From contig CALHAI010000022.1 in the NCBI GenBank assembly GCA_937934295.1, forward strand, positions 1 through 64,000: a stretch of 64,000 nucleotides of DNA, written 5' to 3'. The position numbers and the translations under genes were made by a program. Below are positions 45,033 through 54,611 of the stretch, piece by piece (the first letter of the stretch is position 1; every line of letters begins with the position of its first letter). The notes under the pieces are model-generated. The model saw only the letters and a program-made list of their open reading frames with translations. It was not told where the DNA came from and did not search any database. Origin of the DNA: an uncultured Blastocatellia bacterium. GTDB lineage: Bacteria > Acidobacteriota > Blastocatellia > HR10.

Positions 45033-46775
45033 ATGTCCAACACGGCTTTGAACGAATGGATCGAGGACGTCGCGCGCATGACGCAACCGGATCGCATCGT
45101 TTGGTGCGATGGGTCTGAAAGGGAATATCATGCTCTCCTTGAGCAGATGCTCGACGATGGGACGCTCTTGCGGCTCAATGAGCGGAAGTATCCCAACTGT
45201 TACTTGCATCGCAGCCATCCGACCGATGTCGCTCGAACCGAGCATCTGACGTTCATCTGCACGCCGAAGCCGGAGGATGCGGGGCCGACGAACAATTGGA
45301 TCTCTCCGCAGGAAGCGCACGAGCGCGTGGGCGCGCTCTTTCGTGGGTGCATGAAGGGCCGGACGATGTACGTCGTCCCGTATCTGATGGGGCCGCCAGG
45401 CTCCCCCTTCAGCGAGGTCGGCGTCGAAGTGACCGACAGCCCGTACGTCGTCGCGAACATGCGCATCATGACGCGCATGGGGAAGATCGCGCTCGAACAC
45501 TTGGACGGCTCCGATCGCTTTGTTCGCGGCCTGCATTCGCTGGGTGATCTGAGCCCGGAACGTCGCTATATCTGCCACTTCCCGGAGGAGCGCGCCATTT
45601 GGAGCATCGGGTCGGGATATGGCGGCAATGCCCTGCTCGGAAAGAAGTGCCATTCGCTGCGCATCGCGAGCGTCGAAGCGCGGGACGAGGGATGGTTAGC
45701 CGAGCACATGCTGATCATCGGCATTGAGGACCCGGAAGGGAACGTGACGTATGTGGCCGGCGCGTTCCCGAGCGCTTGCGGGAAGACGAATCTCGCCATG
45801 CTCGTCCCCCCACCGGCCTTGAGCCGCTATAAGGTCTGGACAGTCGGCGATGACATCGCATGGCTGCGATTTGGTCCCGATGGCCGCCTCTGGGCAGTGA
45901 ATCCGGAGACGGGATTTTTCGGCGTCGCTCCTGGCACGAGCGCGAAGACGAATCCCAATGCGATGATCGCGCTCTCGCGCAACTCCATCTTCACGAACGT
46001 CGCGCTGACGCCGGAAGGGACACCCTGGTGGGAGGGGATGAGCGATCCCCCGGAATTCGCCTATGATTGGCAGGGGAAGCCGTGGACGCCGGCAAGCGGC
46101 CGACCGGCTGCGCATCCCAATGCGCGATACACGGCGCCAGCGCGCCAATGTCCCTCGATCTCCCCGCATTGGGAGGACCCGCAGGGAGTCCCGATCTCGG
46201 CGATCCTCTTCGGCGGACGGCGGGCGCGCGTGGCGCCGCTCGCCTATGAGGCGTTCGATTGGGTGCACGGTGTCTTCGTCGGTGCGAGCATGGCCTCGGA
46301 GACGACGGCTGCCGCAATGGGAGAAATTGGCGTCGTGCGGCGCGATCCCATGGCGATGCTTCCCTTCTGCGGCTACAACATGGCCGATTACTTTCGCCAT
46401 TGGCTTTGGATGGGTACTCGAAGCTCGAGAATGCCCCGCATCTTCCACGTCAACTGGTTCCGCATGGATGAGAGCGGTCGGTTTCTCTGGCCGGGATTCG
46501 GCGAGAATCTCCGCGTCCTCAAGTGGATCATCGAGCGGGTGAACGGACGCGGCGAGGCCGAGGAGACGCCCATCGGGTATGTTCCCACACCCGAAGCCCT
46601 TGATTGGGAAGGGCTCGCGCTCTCGAAAGAAACGATGCGGGAGCTGTTACGCGTGGACCCGAACGAGTGGCGTCGGGAAGCGGAAGCCATCGCCGAATTC
46701 TTCCGCCGATTCGGTGACCGTCTCCCTGAGGAGTTATGGCAGGAGCATCGGCAGCTTCTCCGCCGCTTGGGATGA
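45033..46775 (+). CDS. pckG: Phosphoenolpyruvate carboxykinase, GTP-dependent
   Basis: Protein of 580 residues, shorter at the N-terminus than animal enzymes but normal for bacterial GTP-type PckG. It converts oxaloacetate and GTP to PEP, the first committed step of gluconeogenesis from acetate or amino acids. The substrate-binding [12 protein letters not shown], the kinase-type P-loop [12 protein letters not shown] (about 244-255, with the mobile Cys), and the nucleotide region [13 protein letters not shown] are visible. GGAGG seven bases before the ATG fixes the start; the frame is open to 44961. The long leader suggests regulated expression. It complements acs and the aconitase-family gene. 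Confidence 0.93.
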   Translation: MSNTALNEWIEDVARMTQPDRIVWCDGSEREYHALLEQMLDDGTLLRLNERKYPNCYLHRSHPTDVARTEHLTFICTPKPEDAGPTNNWISPQEAHERVGALFRGCMKGRTMYVVPYLMGPPGSPFSEVGVEVTDSPYVVANMRIMTRMGKIALEHLDGSDRFVRGLHSLGDLSPERRYICHFPEERAIWSIGSGYGGNALLGKKCHSLRIASVEARDEGWLAEHMLIIGIEDPEGNVTYVAGAFPSACGKTNLAMLVPPPALSRYKVWTVGDDIAWLRFGPDGRLWAVNPETGFFGVAPGTSAKTNPNAMIALSRNSIFTNVALTPEGTPWWEGMSDPPEFAYDWQGKPWTPASGRPAAHPNARYTAPARQCPSISPHWEDPQGVPISAILFGGRRARVAPLAYEAFDWVHGVFVGASMASETTAAAMGEIGVVRRDPMAMLPFCGYNMADYFRHWLWMGTRSSRMPRIFHVNWFRMDESGRFLWPGFGENLRVLKWIIERVNGRGEAEETPIGYVPTPEALDWEGLALSKETMRELLRVDPNEWRREAEAIAEFFRRFGDRLPEELWQEHRQLLRRLG

Positions 46776-46820
46776 ATCGGTCTCCCTCCGCAGCCCCCTA
46801 CCCGTCGTGAGGGCTTTTGG

Positions 46821-46844
46821 CCGCTCGCTCACAGGAGCGAGTGG
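46821..46844. other. Hairpin between convergent genes
   Basis: CCGCTCGCTC, loop ACAG, GAGCGAGTGG: a 10-bp stem with one G-T pair at the end of pckG. There is no T tract on either side, so it is not a classical terminator; it may protect the 3' end or mark a Rho-dependent end. Confidence 0.35.
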
Positions 46845-46886
46845 GTCTCGACGCCAGTCTTCGCCCGCCAGTGCGGGCGCGCGACT

Positions 46887-47534
46887 TCACTCTTTCCGCT
46901 CCGGACTGATGGAGATCTCACTCACCTCCTGCTCGAAGGTGGGTCCTTCGACGAAGAGGTAATAGGCCACGCCCACCAACACGAGGACGACCAAGATGGC
47001 GATCACCACGATATACCACGGTAACCCATAGGGCATGAGCAGGAGAAAGGGGCCGATGATCACCAATCCCAAGCCCGTGGCGATCGAAGCCCGAACGATC
47101 GGCGTCTCCTCAGCCGGCGTTCGCAAGCGCTCTCCGATCAATGCCCCGGCGACCGTCGCGACAACGCCAACGGCGATCGTGATCAGAAAGGACATCCACG
47201 CCCCCGCCTTCGCGAAGGAGACAAGAAAAATGGTCTCCGACGCTCCCCCCAAGACGGCGAGTGAAGTCACGACCATCGCGCCCAGCGCAGCGACGACCGG
47301 TTCCCCCAGGATGACGCGCTCTTGCATGAGACCGAGGATCAATCCGCCGATGAAGAAACTCCCCAGCGTGATGGCTAAGAACAAGGGGTTCCCGAATCGC
47401 AGCGTCGCTATCAGCGGTTCCGATTCCGATTCGGCGATGCGCTGCGCGTAGAGTGAGACTAAGGCACCAACGATCAGATGCATCCCCACGATGACGGCCA
47501 TGCTGATGAGGACTCGCTTCACGCCGCTTCTCAT
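46887..47534 (-). CDS. Uncharacterised membrane protein
   Basis: Protein of 215 residues with five or six hydrophobic segments, starting with VKRVLISMAVIVGMHLIVGA. The second block has FFIGGLILGLMQERVILGEP, then two more helices and the pair near 160-195 (LLLMPYGLPWYIVVIAILVVL). The charged tail EGPTFEQEVSEISISPERKE is cytoplasmic or periplasmic. I do not recognise the family. GAGGAGGGGAGG precedes the ATG. The gene lies downstream of rho and convergent with pckG. Confidence 0.55.
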   Translation of the reverse strand: MRSGVKRVLISMAVIVGMHLIVGALVSLYAQRIAESESEPLIATLRFGNPLFLAITLGSFFIGGLILGLMQERVILGEPVVAALGAMVVTSLAVLGGASETIFLVSFAKAGAWMSFLITIAVGVVATVAGALIGERLRTPAEETPIVRASIATGLGLVIIGPFLLLMPYGLPWYIVVIAILVVLVLVGVAYYLFVEGPTFEQEVSEISISPERKE

Positions 47535-47628
47535 CCTCCCCTCCTCTTTGGGCTCTCCTCCGCGCGAATCCAGCGAGATCATAAATCCCCCTCTCGCCCC
47601 CTGTCAATCGAAAGCGCGCCAGGCGGAC

Positions 47629-48888
47629 TCAATCGAGATTTTGCATGGAGGCGAGGAATTCGGCGTTCGAGCGGGTCTTGCTCAGCTTCTCCAAGAGGAG
47701 CTCCATCGCCTCCACCGGCGAGAGCTGGCTGAGGATGCGTCTCAGGACGAAGATGCGATTGAGGTCTTCGGGCGGAATGAGCAACTCCTCCTTTCGCGTG
47801 CCCGAACGCAAGAGGTCGATGGCCGGGAAGACCCGCTTGTCCACGAGGCGGCGATCGAGATGGATCTCCATGTTGCCCGTCCCCTTGAACTCCTCGAAGA
47901 TGACGTCGTCCATGCGCGAGCCCGTATCAATGAGCGCCGTGGCGATGATCGTGAGCGATCCCCCTTCCTCAATGTTGCGCGCGGCGCCGAAGAAGCGTTT
48001 GGGATGGCGCAGGGCATTCGCCTCGATGCCGCCGGAGAGGACTCTTCCTGAGGAAGGCACCGTGGCGTTATACGCCCGCGCCAGCCGCGTGATCGAATCC
48101 AGGAGGAGGACGACATCGCGCCCATGCTCGACCAATCGCTTCGCTTTCTCGAGGACCATCTCGGCCACTTGGATATGGCGCGTCGCCGGTTCGTCGAAGG
48201 TCGAACTGATGACCTCCCCGTGAACCGAGCGCATCATATCGGTCACCTCCTCGGGCCGCTCGTCAATCAAGAGGACGATGAGGATGATCTCCGGATGATT
48301 CCGCGTGATCGAATTGGCGATATTCTGCAAGAGCATCGTCTTCCCCGCTCGCGGCGGAGAGACGATCAATCCCCGCTGCCCCTTCCCGATCGGCGTCAAC
48401 AGATCCAAGACGCGCGCCGAGAGATTCTCCGGCCCCACCTCCATCCGAATGCGCTCGCACGGATAGAGCGGCGTGAGATGATCGAACGGGACCTTCTCCC
48501 GATGCCATTCCGGCGGCTCGTAGTTGATCGCCTCGACCTTGAGGAGCGCGAAATACCGCTCCCCGTTTTGCGGAGGGCGCACGTGACCGGAGATGATGTC
48601 GCCCGTGCGCAGATGGAACCGCCGAATTTGTGAGGGGGAGACGTATACGTCCTCAGGGCTCGGCAGATAATTGTGCTCGGGCGAATGCAGGAACCCAAAC
48701 CCCTCCGGGAGACATTCGAGCACGCCCTCGACGAAGATGAAGCCGTTGCGCTCGGCCTGCGCTTGAAGGATCTTGAAGATCAACTCGTGCTTGCGCAGAT
48801 CTCGCGCGTTCGAGACACCGAGGTCCTCGGCGATTCGCACCAGCCGTGAGAGACTCAACTCCCGCAATCCGTTCAGGTCCAGGGCCAT
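47629..48888 (-). CDS. rho: Transcription termination factor Rho
   Basis: Protein of 419 residues, the E. coli length. Rho binds C-rich RNA and uses ATP to release RNA polymerase. The N-terminal RNA-binding part begins with [20 protein letters not shown] and contains the cold-shock-like block [22 protein letters not shown]. Walker A is PPRAGKTM near 178-185. The [10 protein letters not shown] and [12 protein letters not shown] segments and the ring-closing [16 protein letters not shown] follow. AAAGGGGGGATCG precedes the ATG. The scarcity of intrinsic terminators in this window fits a Rho-dominated genome. Confidence 0.95.
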   Translation of the reverse strand: MALDLNGLRELSLSRLVRIAEDLGVSNARDLRKHELIFKILQAQAERNGFIFVEGVLECLPEGFGFLHSPEHNYLPSPEDVYVSPSQIRRFHLRTGDIISGHVRPPQNGERYFALLKVEAINYEPPEWHREKVPFDHLTPLYPCERIRMEVGPENLSARVLDLLTPIGKGQRGLIVSPPRAGKTMLLQNIANSITRNHPEIILIVLLIDERPEEVTDMMRSVHGEVISSTFDEPATRHIQVAEMVLEKAKRLVEHGRDVVLLLDSITRLARAYNATVPSSGRVLSGGIEANALRHPKRFFGAARNIEEGGSLTIIATALIDTGSRMDDVIFEEFKGTGNMEIHLDRRLVDKRVFPAIDLLRSGTRKEELLIPPEDLNRIFVLRRILSQLSPVEAMELLLEKLSKTRSNAEFLASMQNLD

Positions 48889-48937
48889 AGGCGATCCCCC
48901 CTTTCTCCGTGTCACAGGCGCGTGGGCGCGCCATCGC

Positions 48938-49522
48938 CTAATGTGACGATAAGGCATTCTCGATCTCCCGCCACACCTCCTCACGACCGAGTCCCGTCCG
49001 CGCCGAGTACGGGATGATCGTCACAGTGGGGAAGACGCACGCGGCCCGCTCCACCGAGCGCTTCACTTCGCTCATCGAGAGCTTGTCCGCCTTGGTCAAG
49101 AGGACAATGTACGGCCGCCGGTGACCCTCCAACCACTCGCGCATCTGGCGGTCCAGGGGCGTCGGCTCATGGCGTGCGTCCACGATGAGCAGCGAGAGGC
49201 GGATCTGCGGGCGATTCTCCAAATATCCCTCAATCAACCGCTGCCATGCCCGACGCAGGGAGTGAGGGACTTCGGCGTATCCATATCCCGGCATATCCAC
49301 GAAGTAGAAGCGCTCGTTGATCGCATAGAAATACACGCCGCGCGTCCGTCCCGGAGTAGAGCTGGTCCGCGCCAGATGGTGCCTCCGCAACAGGCTGTTG
49401 ATCACGCTCGATTTTCCGACGTTCGAGCGCCCCAGGAAGACGATCTCCGGCTTCTCGTCTTGCGGGAGATCCTCCAGCCGATAGACGCTCGCATGTAATC
49501 GCGCGGACGCGATCTTCATCAT
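48938..49522 (-). CDS. engB: Ribosome-biogenesis GTPase EngB/YsxC
   Basis: Protein of 194 residues. EngB helps assemble the large ribosomal subunit. G1 is GRSNVGKSS at 31-39, G2 has [11 protein letters not shown]3 is [11 protein letters not shown] and G4 LLTKADKLS. The start is one of two adjacent ATGs; the frame opens ten codons earlier with a weaker context. It sits between clpX upstream (243 bases away) and rho (49 bases away) on the same strand, so it may belong to one long transcript tig-clpP-clpX-engB-rho. Confidence 0.92.
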   Translation of the reverse strand: MMKIASARLHASVYRLEDLPQDEKPEIVFLGRSNVGKSSVINSLLRRHHLARTSSTPGRTRGVYFYAINERFYFVDMPGYGYAEVPHSLRRAWQRLIEGYLENRPQIRLSLLIVDARHEPTPLDRQMREWLEGHRRPYIVLLTKADKLSMSEVKRSVERAACVFPTVTIIPYSARTGLGREEVWREIENALSSH

Positions 49523-49764
49523 CGCCTTGGGCGAGGGCGAATGCGCCCCCACCTCTTCATCGGAGTGAGATCAACTTCTGCGGGCATCGAGGACATCGGG
49601 ATCGAGGCCGACGCCGGCCGCCCAGCGGCCTCCTTCGCCCCGATGCGCTCACCATGCCCAGGAAGGATCCCGCATCGCAGACGGGAACGAGCGGACGAGG
49701 GCTCGCCTCCTTCGATGTCACACTGCCGCACTCGCGCATAGGGGAACTGGTCGCGCCCGACCGA

Positions 49765-51009
49765 TCACCCCGCCTTCTTCTCCAGAAGCGGAAACATGAC
49801 GCACCGCCGCTCGACCATCTCGCGCGTGACGACGAATTCCTTGATCTTCTTCTGCGTCGGCAGAATGTACATGGCATCCAGCATCAGCTCTTCCAGGATC
49901 ATGCGCAGGCCGCGAGCGCCGACTTTGCGCCGGAAGGCTTCACGCGCGATGGCGTGCAAGGCGTCCTCGGTGAAGCGCAGCTTCACGTTGTCAAACTCAA
50001 ATTGCTTCTGATACTGCTTGATGATGGCGTTCTTGGGCTTGGTGAGGATCTCCACCAGGGCGACCTCATCCAATTCATGCAGGGTGGCGATCACCGGAAG
50101 CCGCCCCACGAACTCCGGGATGAGACCGAACTTAATCAAATCCTCCGGCTGCACGTGCGTGAGGATGTTCTCCCGCCGTCGTTCGGCGGCCGTGCGAATC
50201 TCCGCGCGGAAGCCGACCGAGCGTCCCCCCAAACGCCGCTCGATGATCTTCTCCAACCCCACGAAGGTCCCCCCGCAGATGAAGAGGATGTTCGTCGTAT
50301 CCACAGGGATGAATTCTTGATGGGGATGTTTGCGCCCCCCATAGGGAGGGACGTTCGCGATCGTGCCCTCGAGGATTTTCAAAAGGGCTTGCTGTACGCC
50401 TTCGCCGGAGACGTCGCGCGTGATCGAAGGGCTCTCGTCTTTCTTGGCGATCTTATCCACCTCGTCAATGTAGATGATGCCGCATTGCGCCCGCTCGATA
50501 TCGCCGTTGGCCGCCTGGACCAAGCGCAAAAGGATATTCTCCACATCCTCGCCCACATAGCCGGCTTCGGTCAGCGTCGTCGCATCCGCGATGGCGAACG
50601 GGACGTCGAGCATCTTCGCGAGCGTCTGCGCGAGCAAGGTCTTGCCCGTGCCCGTGGGCCCGATGAGCAAGATGTTGCTCTTTTGGATCTCCACATCGCT
50701 GGCGGTGCGACTCATGAGGACGCGTTTGTAATGCTGATAGACGGCGACGGCGAGTTTCTTCTTCGCCTCCTCCTGCCCGATGACGTATTGGTCAAGGAAC
50801 TCTTTGATCTCCGTCGGCTTGGGAAGTTTAGGTTGGGGAGCGGGTCCGATGGCGTCGGAGAGGACCGCATTCTCGGACATGAGGGCGTTGCAGATTTCGA
50901 CGCATTCGTTGCAAATATAGACGTTCGGACCAGCGATCAACTTCTTCACCTCGTTTTGGAATCGTCCACAGAAGGAACATCGCGCCACCTCCCCCGTCTT
51001 TCGCACCAT
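49765..51009 (-). CDS. clpX: ATP-dependent Clp protease ATPase subunit ClpX
   Basis: Protein of 414 residues, canonical. The zinc-binding dimerisation domain uses C11, C14, C33 and C36. Walker A is GPTGTGKT at 117-124, the pore loop is the GYVG in [12 protein letters not shown], Walker B lies in [10 protein letters not shown], and the RKH loop in GGRKHPHQ. The ClpP-docking loop reads VGF (in [10 protein letters not shown]) rather than the usual IGF. It unfolds tagged proteins and feeds them to ClpP. The order tig-clpP-clpX is the standard bacterial cluster. A second ClpX is encoded 2.4 kb upstream on the same strand. Confidence 0.95.
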   Translation of the reverse strand: MVRKTGEVARCSFCGRFQNEVKKLIAGPNVYICNECVEICNALMSENAVLSDAIGPAPQPKLPKPTEIKEFLDQYVIGQEEAKKKLAVAVYQHYKRVLMSRTASDVEIQKSNILLIGPTGTGKTLLAQTLAKMLDVPFAIADATTLTEAGYVGEDVENILLRLVQAANGDIERAQCGIIYIDEVDKIAKKDESPSITRDVSGEGVQQALLKILEGTIANVPPYGGRKHPHQEFIPVDTTNILFICGGTFVGLEKIIERRLGGRSVGFRAEIRTAAERRRENILTHVQPEDLIKFGLIPEFVGRLPVIATLHELDEVALVEILTKPKNAIIKQYQKQFEFDNVKLRFTEDALHAIAREAFRRKVGARGLRMILEELMLDAMYILPTQKKIKEFVVTREMVERRCVMFPLLEKKAG

Positions 51010-51101
51010 GGGCTCCTCTCCTCGCTCATGAATGTCTCTGGGCCCGCGCTCGCGCCACCATCCCCTCCCGACTACCGGCGGCTCATCGGCGAGGCCTCAC
51101 C

Positions 51102-51722
51102 TCAGGATTCTCCGCGATGGGTGATGACGTGGTCAATGATTCCATAGCTGACGGCCTGCTCCGCCGTCATGATCAGATCGCGCTCCACATCCCGCTCGAT
51201 CACCTCTAAAGGTTGGCCCGTATGTCGAGCCAGGATCGAGGAGATCAGGCGTCGCATGCGCAGGATCTCCTCGGCGGCGATTTTAATATCGGTCGCCTGC
51301 CCGGAGATCCCCCCCGCATGGGGTTGATGAATGAGAATGCGTGAGTTCGGCAGGGCGAATCGCTTCCCCTTCGCCCCTCCGGCCAAGAGCACGGCCGCCA
51401 TCGAAGCCGCCTGCCCGACGCAGATCGTCTGCACGTCGGGGCGGATGAACTGCATCGTATCGTAAATGGCCAGTCCGGCCGTGATCGAGCCCCCCGGACT
51501 GTTGATGTAGAGGGAAATGTCACGATCCGGATCCTCGGCCTCCAGGAAGAGCAACTGAGCGATCACCAAATTCGCGACCGTATCATCAATGGGTGTGCCG
51601 ATGAAGATGATATTGTCCTTGAGCAAACGAGAGAAGATATCATAGGCGCGTTCGCCCCGACTCGTTTGCTCGACGACCATGGGGATCAATGCATCGTAAT
51701 CCGTGTATCGCATACCCCTCAT
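51102..51722 (-). CDS. clpP: ATP-dependent Clp protease proteolytic subunit ClpP
   Basis: Protein of 206 residues. The catalytic triad is Ser107 in [10 protein letters not shown], His132 in ILIHQPHAG and an Asp in the later [10 protein letters not shown] region. The N-terminus ([16 protein letters not shown]) is the conserved gate segment, normally processed. The ATG overlaps the last bases of tig, so synthesis is coupled. The frame extends upstream into tig without similarity. It forms the barrel served by ClpX. Confidence 0.95.
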   Translation of the reverse strand: MRGMRYTDYDALIPMVVEQTSRGERAYDIFSRLLKDNIIFIGTPIDDTVANLVIAQLLFLEAEDPDRDISLYINSPGGSITAGLAIYDTMQFIRPDVQTICVGQAASMAAVLLAGGAKGKRFALPNSRILIHQPHAGGISGQATDIKIAAEEILRMRRLISSILARHTGQPLEVIERDVERDLIMTAEQAVSYGIIDHVITHRGES

Positions 51723-51723
51723 C

Positions 51724-53010
51724 TCACTTCCGCTCTCCCTCCGCCGGTGGAGCCACCTCGGTCTCCACCTCAGCATGCGCCACGACGACTTCCAACGCCT
51801 TTCGCCTCCGAATTTCGTTTCTGATGGTATCGAGGCCCCCCTCCTTTGTCAAGCGGCCCCGTAATTCCGATACCGACATCTGCCGCTGCGCCGCCCAACG
51901 CGCGATCTCCGCCTCGACTTCGGCATCGCTCACGTCGATCCCTTCCTGTTCGGCGATCCGATCCAAGATCAACATCGCTCGCACGTCTCGCGCCGCCTCT
52001 TCGACCCGACGACGCGCGATCTGCTCCCAATCGAGCGACGCCCTCGGTGGCGCCTCCCCGGACGCGATGAGCGCACGCGCCAAGCGCTCCACCATCGTCG
52101 GTGGGACCTCGAACCGGTGCTCCTGCACGAGTCGCTCCAGAAGCTGCTCCCGTAACGCGGCCTCCGCTTCCTCCGCGTGTCGTCGCTCCAATTCCCGTCG
52201 GATCAGCTCACGCAGCTCTTCCAGCGTCTCCGCCCGTTGGCTCACCGCCTGTGCGAATTCATCATCCAACTCCGGGACCTCCTTATACCACGCCTCGGTC
52301 ACGCTGACCACATATCGGATCGTCTTTCCCGAATCGGCCGGGAGCAAGAAGGTCTTCTCCTGCCCCACCACCATGCCCACGATCTCTCGCGCAAATGGGT
52401 CCGCGTTCACGTGTTCCGGCGTCAACTCCAAGGCCAGCTCCTCTTGATCGAGCACGCGACGAATGAGCTTCCCCCGCGCGTCAATCTCTTCGGCCGTGAC
52501 AAGCAGCGCGACTTGATCGCCGATCTCAACCGGTCGGTCTTCGACGGGAACTAAGACGGCATGGGCCTGGCGCAGCCGCTCAAGAAACTCCTGGATCTCT
52601 TGATCGGTCACCGGACGCACGCGTTTGACCGCTCGGAGCCCTCGGTATGCGCGCACGATGATTTGAGGAAAGATCTCAACCGTCGCGCGCATCCGAAGCG
52701 GCTCCGTCTCCGAGACGGCGAAATCGGAGATCTCCGGTCCGGCCACCAATCGCCACCGATGGATGGAGAGGGCATGCTCGATCAATCGGGGGATCACTCG
52801 GCGTTGCAACTCTTCTCGGGCCTCCCGCTTAAACCGCTGCCGGGCTACCGAGAGCGGCACGCGTCCCGGTCGAAATCCGGGGATCGTCAAGCGCCGTGCT
52901 AACTCACTGTAGACGCTCTCCAATTCCGCGCGAACTTCCTCGAGGGGCAGTTCGATGAGCAGCTCTTTCCGGCATTCGGAGAGGTCCCGGACCTCAATCT
53001 TCGGTGCCAT
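51724..53010 (-). CDS. tig: Trigger factor
   Basis: Protein of 428 residues. The N-terminal ribosome-binding domain carries [18 protein letters not shown] (about 43-60), the motif that docks at the exit tunnel. A prolyl isomerase (FKBP-like) domain covers about 150-240, and the C-terminal arm domain ends in a Glu/Lys-rich tail. It folds nascent chains co-translationally. First gene of the tig-clpP-clpX block. Confidence 0.93.
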   Translation of the reverse strand: MAPKIEVRDLSECRKELLIELPLEEVRAELESVYSELARRLTIPGFRPGRVPLSVARQRFKREAREELQRRVIPRLIEHALSIHRWRLVAGPEISDFAVSETEPLRMRATVEIFPQIIVRAYRGLRAVKRVRPVTDQEIQEFLERLRQAHAVLVPVEDRPVEIGDQVALLVTAEEIDARGKLIRRVLDQEELALELTPEHVNADPFAREIVGMVVGQEKTFLLPADSGKTIRYVVSVTEAWYKEVPELDDEFAQAVSQRAETLEELRELIRRELERRHAEEAEAALREQLLERLVQEHRFEVPPTMVERLARALIASGEAPPRASLDWEQIARRRVEEAARDVRAMLILDRIAEQEGIDVSDAEVEAEIARWAAQRQMSVSELRGRLTKEGGLDTIRNEIRRRKALEVVVAHAEVETEVAPPAEGERK

Positions 53011-53039
53011 AGCGAACCTTCACCGTTCTTTCGACTAGC

Positions 53040-53076
53040 AAAAACCCCTTTGCCCTTTTACCAAAAGAGGCCAAAC
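53040..53076 (-). terminator. Possible terminator of the tRNA pair
   Basis: On the minus strand CTCTTTT, loop GGT, AAAAGGG forms a 7-bp stem, with further TTTG/CAAA pairing across mismatches. GGGG and a run of five T follow. It is about 55 bases beyond the tRNA-Leu end and just ahead of tig. The stem is A/T-rich and imperfect. Confidence 0.3.
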
Positions 53077-53128
53077 TGCGCTCTTGTTTTGGGTCGCGTC
53101 GGATGGGAGCCGGGAAGGGCCTGCCCCG

Positions 53129-53214
53129 TGGTGCGAAAGGGGGGATTCGAACCCCCACGGCACAAGGCCACCAGATCCTAAGTCTGGCGCGTCTTCCAGT
53201 TCCGCCACTTTCGC
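53129..53214 (-). tRNA. tRNA-Leu (anticodon TAG)
   Basis: Read on the minus strand the acceptor GCGAAAG pairs with CTTTCGC, followed by A and an encoded CCA. The anticodon arm is CCAGA-CTTAGGA-TCTGG with anticodon TAG. A long variable arm typical of class II tRNA-Leu and a standard T arm (GGGGGTTCGAATCCCCC) are present. Confidence 0.95.
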
Positions 53215-53222
53215 AGAGGCAG

Positions 53223-53299
53223 TGGTGAGCCGTGGAGGACTTGAACCTCCAACCCGCGGATTAAGAGTCCGCTGCTCTACCAAGTTGAGCTAACGGCCC
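53223..53299 (-). tRNA. tRNA-Lys (anticodon CTT)
   Basis: On the minus strand the acceptor GGGCCGT pairs with ACGGCTC, followed by A and encoded CCA. The anticodon arm is GCGGA-CTCTTAA-TCCGC with anticodon CTT. D arm and T arm (GGAGG-TTCAAGT-CCTCC) are normal. Only eight bases separate it from tRNA-Leu, so the pair is one transcript. Confidence 0.95.
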
Positions 53300-53325
53300 A
53301 CCGCTTTCAAAGATCTAAGGTTAGA

Positions 53326-53355
53326 AATGTAGTCAGGAGGCGGCGTCTTTGTCAA
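53326..53355 (-). promoter_or_regulatory. Promoter of the tRNA-Lys/tRNA-Leu pair
   Basis: On the minus strand a perfect TTGACA, an 18-base spacer, then TACATT, ending 26 bases before the tRNA-Lys 5' end. It starts directly after the second clpX stop. Confidence 0.6.
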
Positions 53356-53366
53356 GATGGGCCGCT

Positions 53367-54563
53367 TCAAGCAGCACGCTCGATGCGCCGCACGACCAGG
53401 TCTTCGCCGAGATGATATATGCATCCGGTCCCCTGTCCCGGCAGCTCGAAGAGGACATCCTCGAACAGGCGCTCCAAGATCGCCCGCAGTCCGCGCGCGC
53501 CGATCTTCTTGGCCAGCGCCTCGCGGGCGATGCGGCGTAGCGCTTCCTCGGAGACCGTCAAGCGCGCTCCCTCCATCTCAAAGTATCGGCTGAACTGCTT
53601 GATGAGGGAATTGCGCGGTTTCACCAAGATGTCCACGAGCGCATCCTCGTCAAGCGGATCCAAGGTCACGATGATCGGCAGTCGCCCGATCAATTCCGGG
53701 ATGAGCCCATACTTGAGCAGGTCCTCGGTGAGGACATCCATGCGTTGATTTTGTCCGGGCGGGCGGCCCGTGAAGCCGATCCCCCCCTTCTTCGAGGTTC
53801 GATCTTGAATGATCTTGTCCAAGCCCTCGAACGCTCCCCCACAGATGAAGAGGATATGCGTCGTGTCGATCTGCTCCTGATTCGCTTGCGGATGCTTGCG
53901 CCCGCCCAGCGGCGGTAGCGTCGCCATCGTCCCCTCGATGATCTTCAGAAGGGCTTGCTGCACGCCCTCGCCCGAGACGTCGCGCGTGATCGAAGGGCTC
54001 TCGCTCTTACGCGCGATCTTATCGATCTCGTCGATGTAGACGATACCGCGTTCGGCCGCCTTGATATCCCCATCCGCGGCCACGACCAAGCGCGTGAGGA
54101 CGTTCTCCACATCCTCCCCCACGTATCCGGCCTCGGTCAACGTCGTCGCATCCGCGATGGCGAACGGGACCTTGAGGAACCTCGCCAGCGTTCGTGCGAT
54201 GAGCGTCTTCCCCGTACCCGTCGGGCCGATCATGAGGATGTTGCTCTTCTCCAATTCGACCTCAGTCTGCCCCTGATCGAGCAACTGCAACCGGCGATAG
54301 TGCTGATAGACCGAGAGCGCGACGCGACGCTTAGCGTGCTCTTGTCCAATGACGTACTGATCGAGGAACGCCTTGATCTCCGCCGGGCGGGGGAGGACCC
54401 ACGGCTCCGGCTCCGCGCGTGATCGCTGCCGCGCCAAGACCGAATCGGCCGCCGCATTCAACGCGCGAATGCAGCGCACGCAGACGGCGGCATCCGGGCC
54501 AATGCTCACGAACGCCGTCTCCGCGCGCCCACACAGAAAGCAGTACTGCACGCGCCTGGCCAT
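53367..54563 (-). CDS. clpX2: Second ClpX-type AAA+ unfoldase
   Basis: Protein of 398 residues and a full ClpX homologue. The zinc domain keeps four cysteines (C8, C11, C28, C31). Walker A is GPTGTGKT at 113-120, the pore loop GYVG is intact, Walker B is in [10 protein letters not shown] and the RKH loop in GGRKHPQ. It has a true IGF docking loop (GGIGFTGRP), so it can probably engage ClpP. It differs from the first ClpX mostly in the zinc domain ([11 protein letters not shown]) and the linker, which decide adaptor and substrate choice. It lies upstream of the tRNA pair and 2.4 kb from clpX. A specialised unfoldase or an old duplication are the options. The symbol is mine. Confidence 0.88.
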   Translation of the reverse strand: MARRVQYCFLCGRAETAFVSIGPDAAVCVRCIRALNAAADSVLARQRSRAEPEPWVLPRPAEIKAFLDQYVIGQEHAKRRVALSVYQHYRRLQLLDQGQTEVELEKSNILMIGPTGTGKTLIARTLARFLKVPFAIADATTLTEAGYVGEDVENVLTRLVVAADGDIKAAERGIVYIDEIDKIARKSESPSITRDVSGEGVQQALLKIIEGTMATLPPLGGRKHPQANQEQIDTTHILFICGGAFEGLDKIIQDRTSKKGGIGFTGRPPGQNQRMDVLTEDLLKYGLIPELIGRLPIIVTLDPLDEDALVDILVKPRNSLIKQFSRYFEMEGARLTVSEEALRRIAREALAKKIGARGLRAILERLFEDVLFELPGQGTGCIYHLGEDLVVRRIERAA

Positions 54564-54611
54564 AAGCTCACGACCTTGACGCTTGCAATGTAGAGAAAAC
54601 TCCCGCCCTCG

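Noticed and set aside
44924-45118. Upstream ORF overlapping the pckG start as a leader peptide
   Set aside because: No codon bias toward any amino acid, no paired terminator structure, and its frame runs 85 bases into pckG.
46821-46844. Hairpin after pckG as an intrinsic terminator
   Set aside because: Strong stem but no T tract on either strand; listed only as a hairpin.
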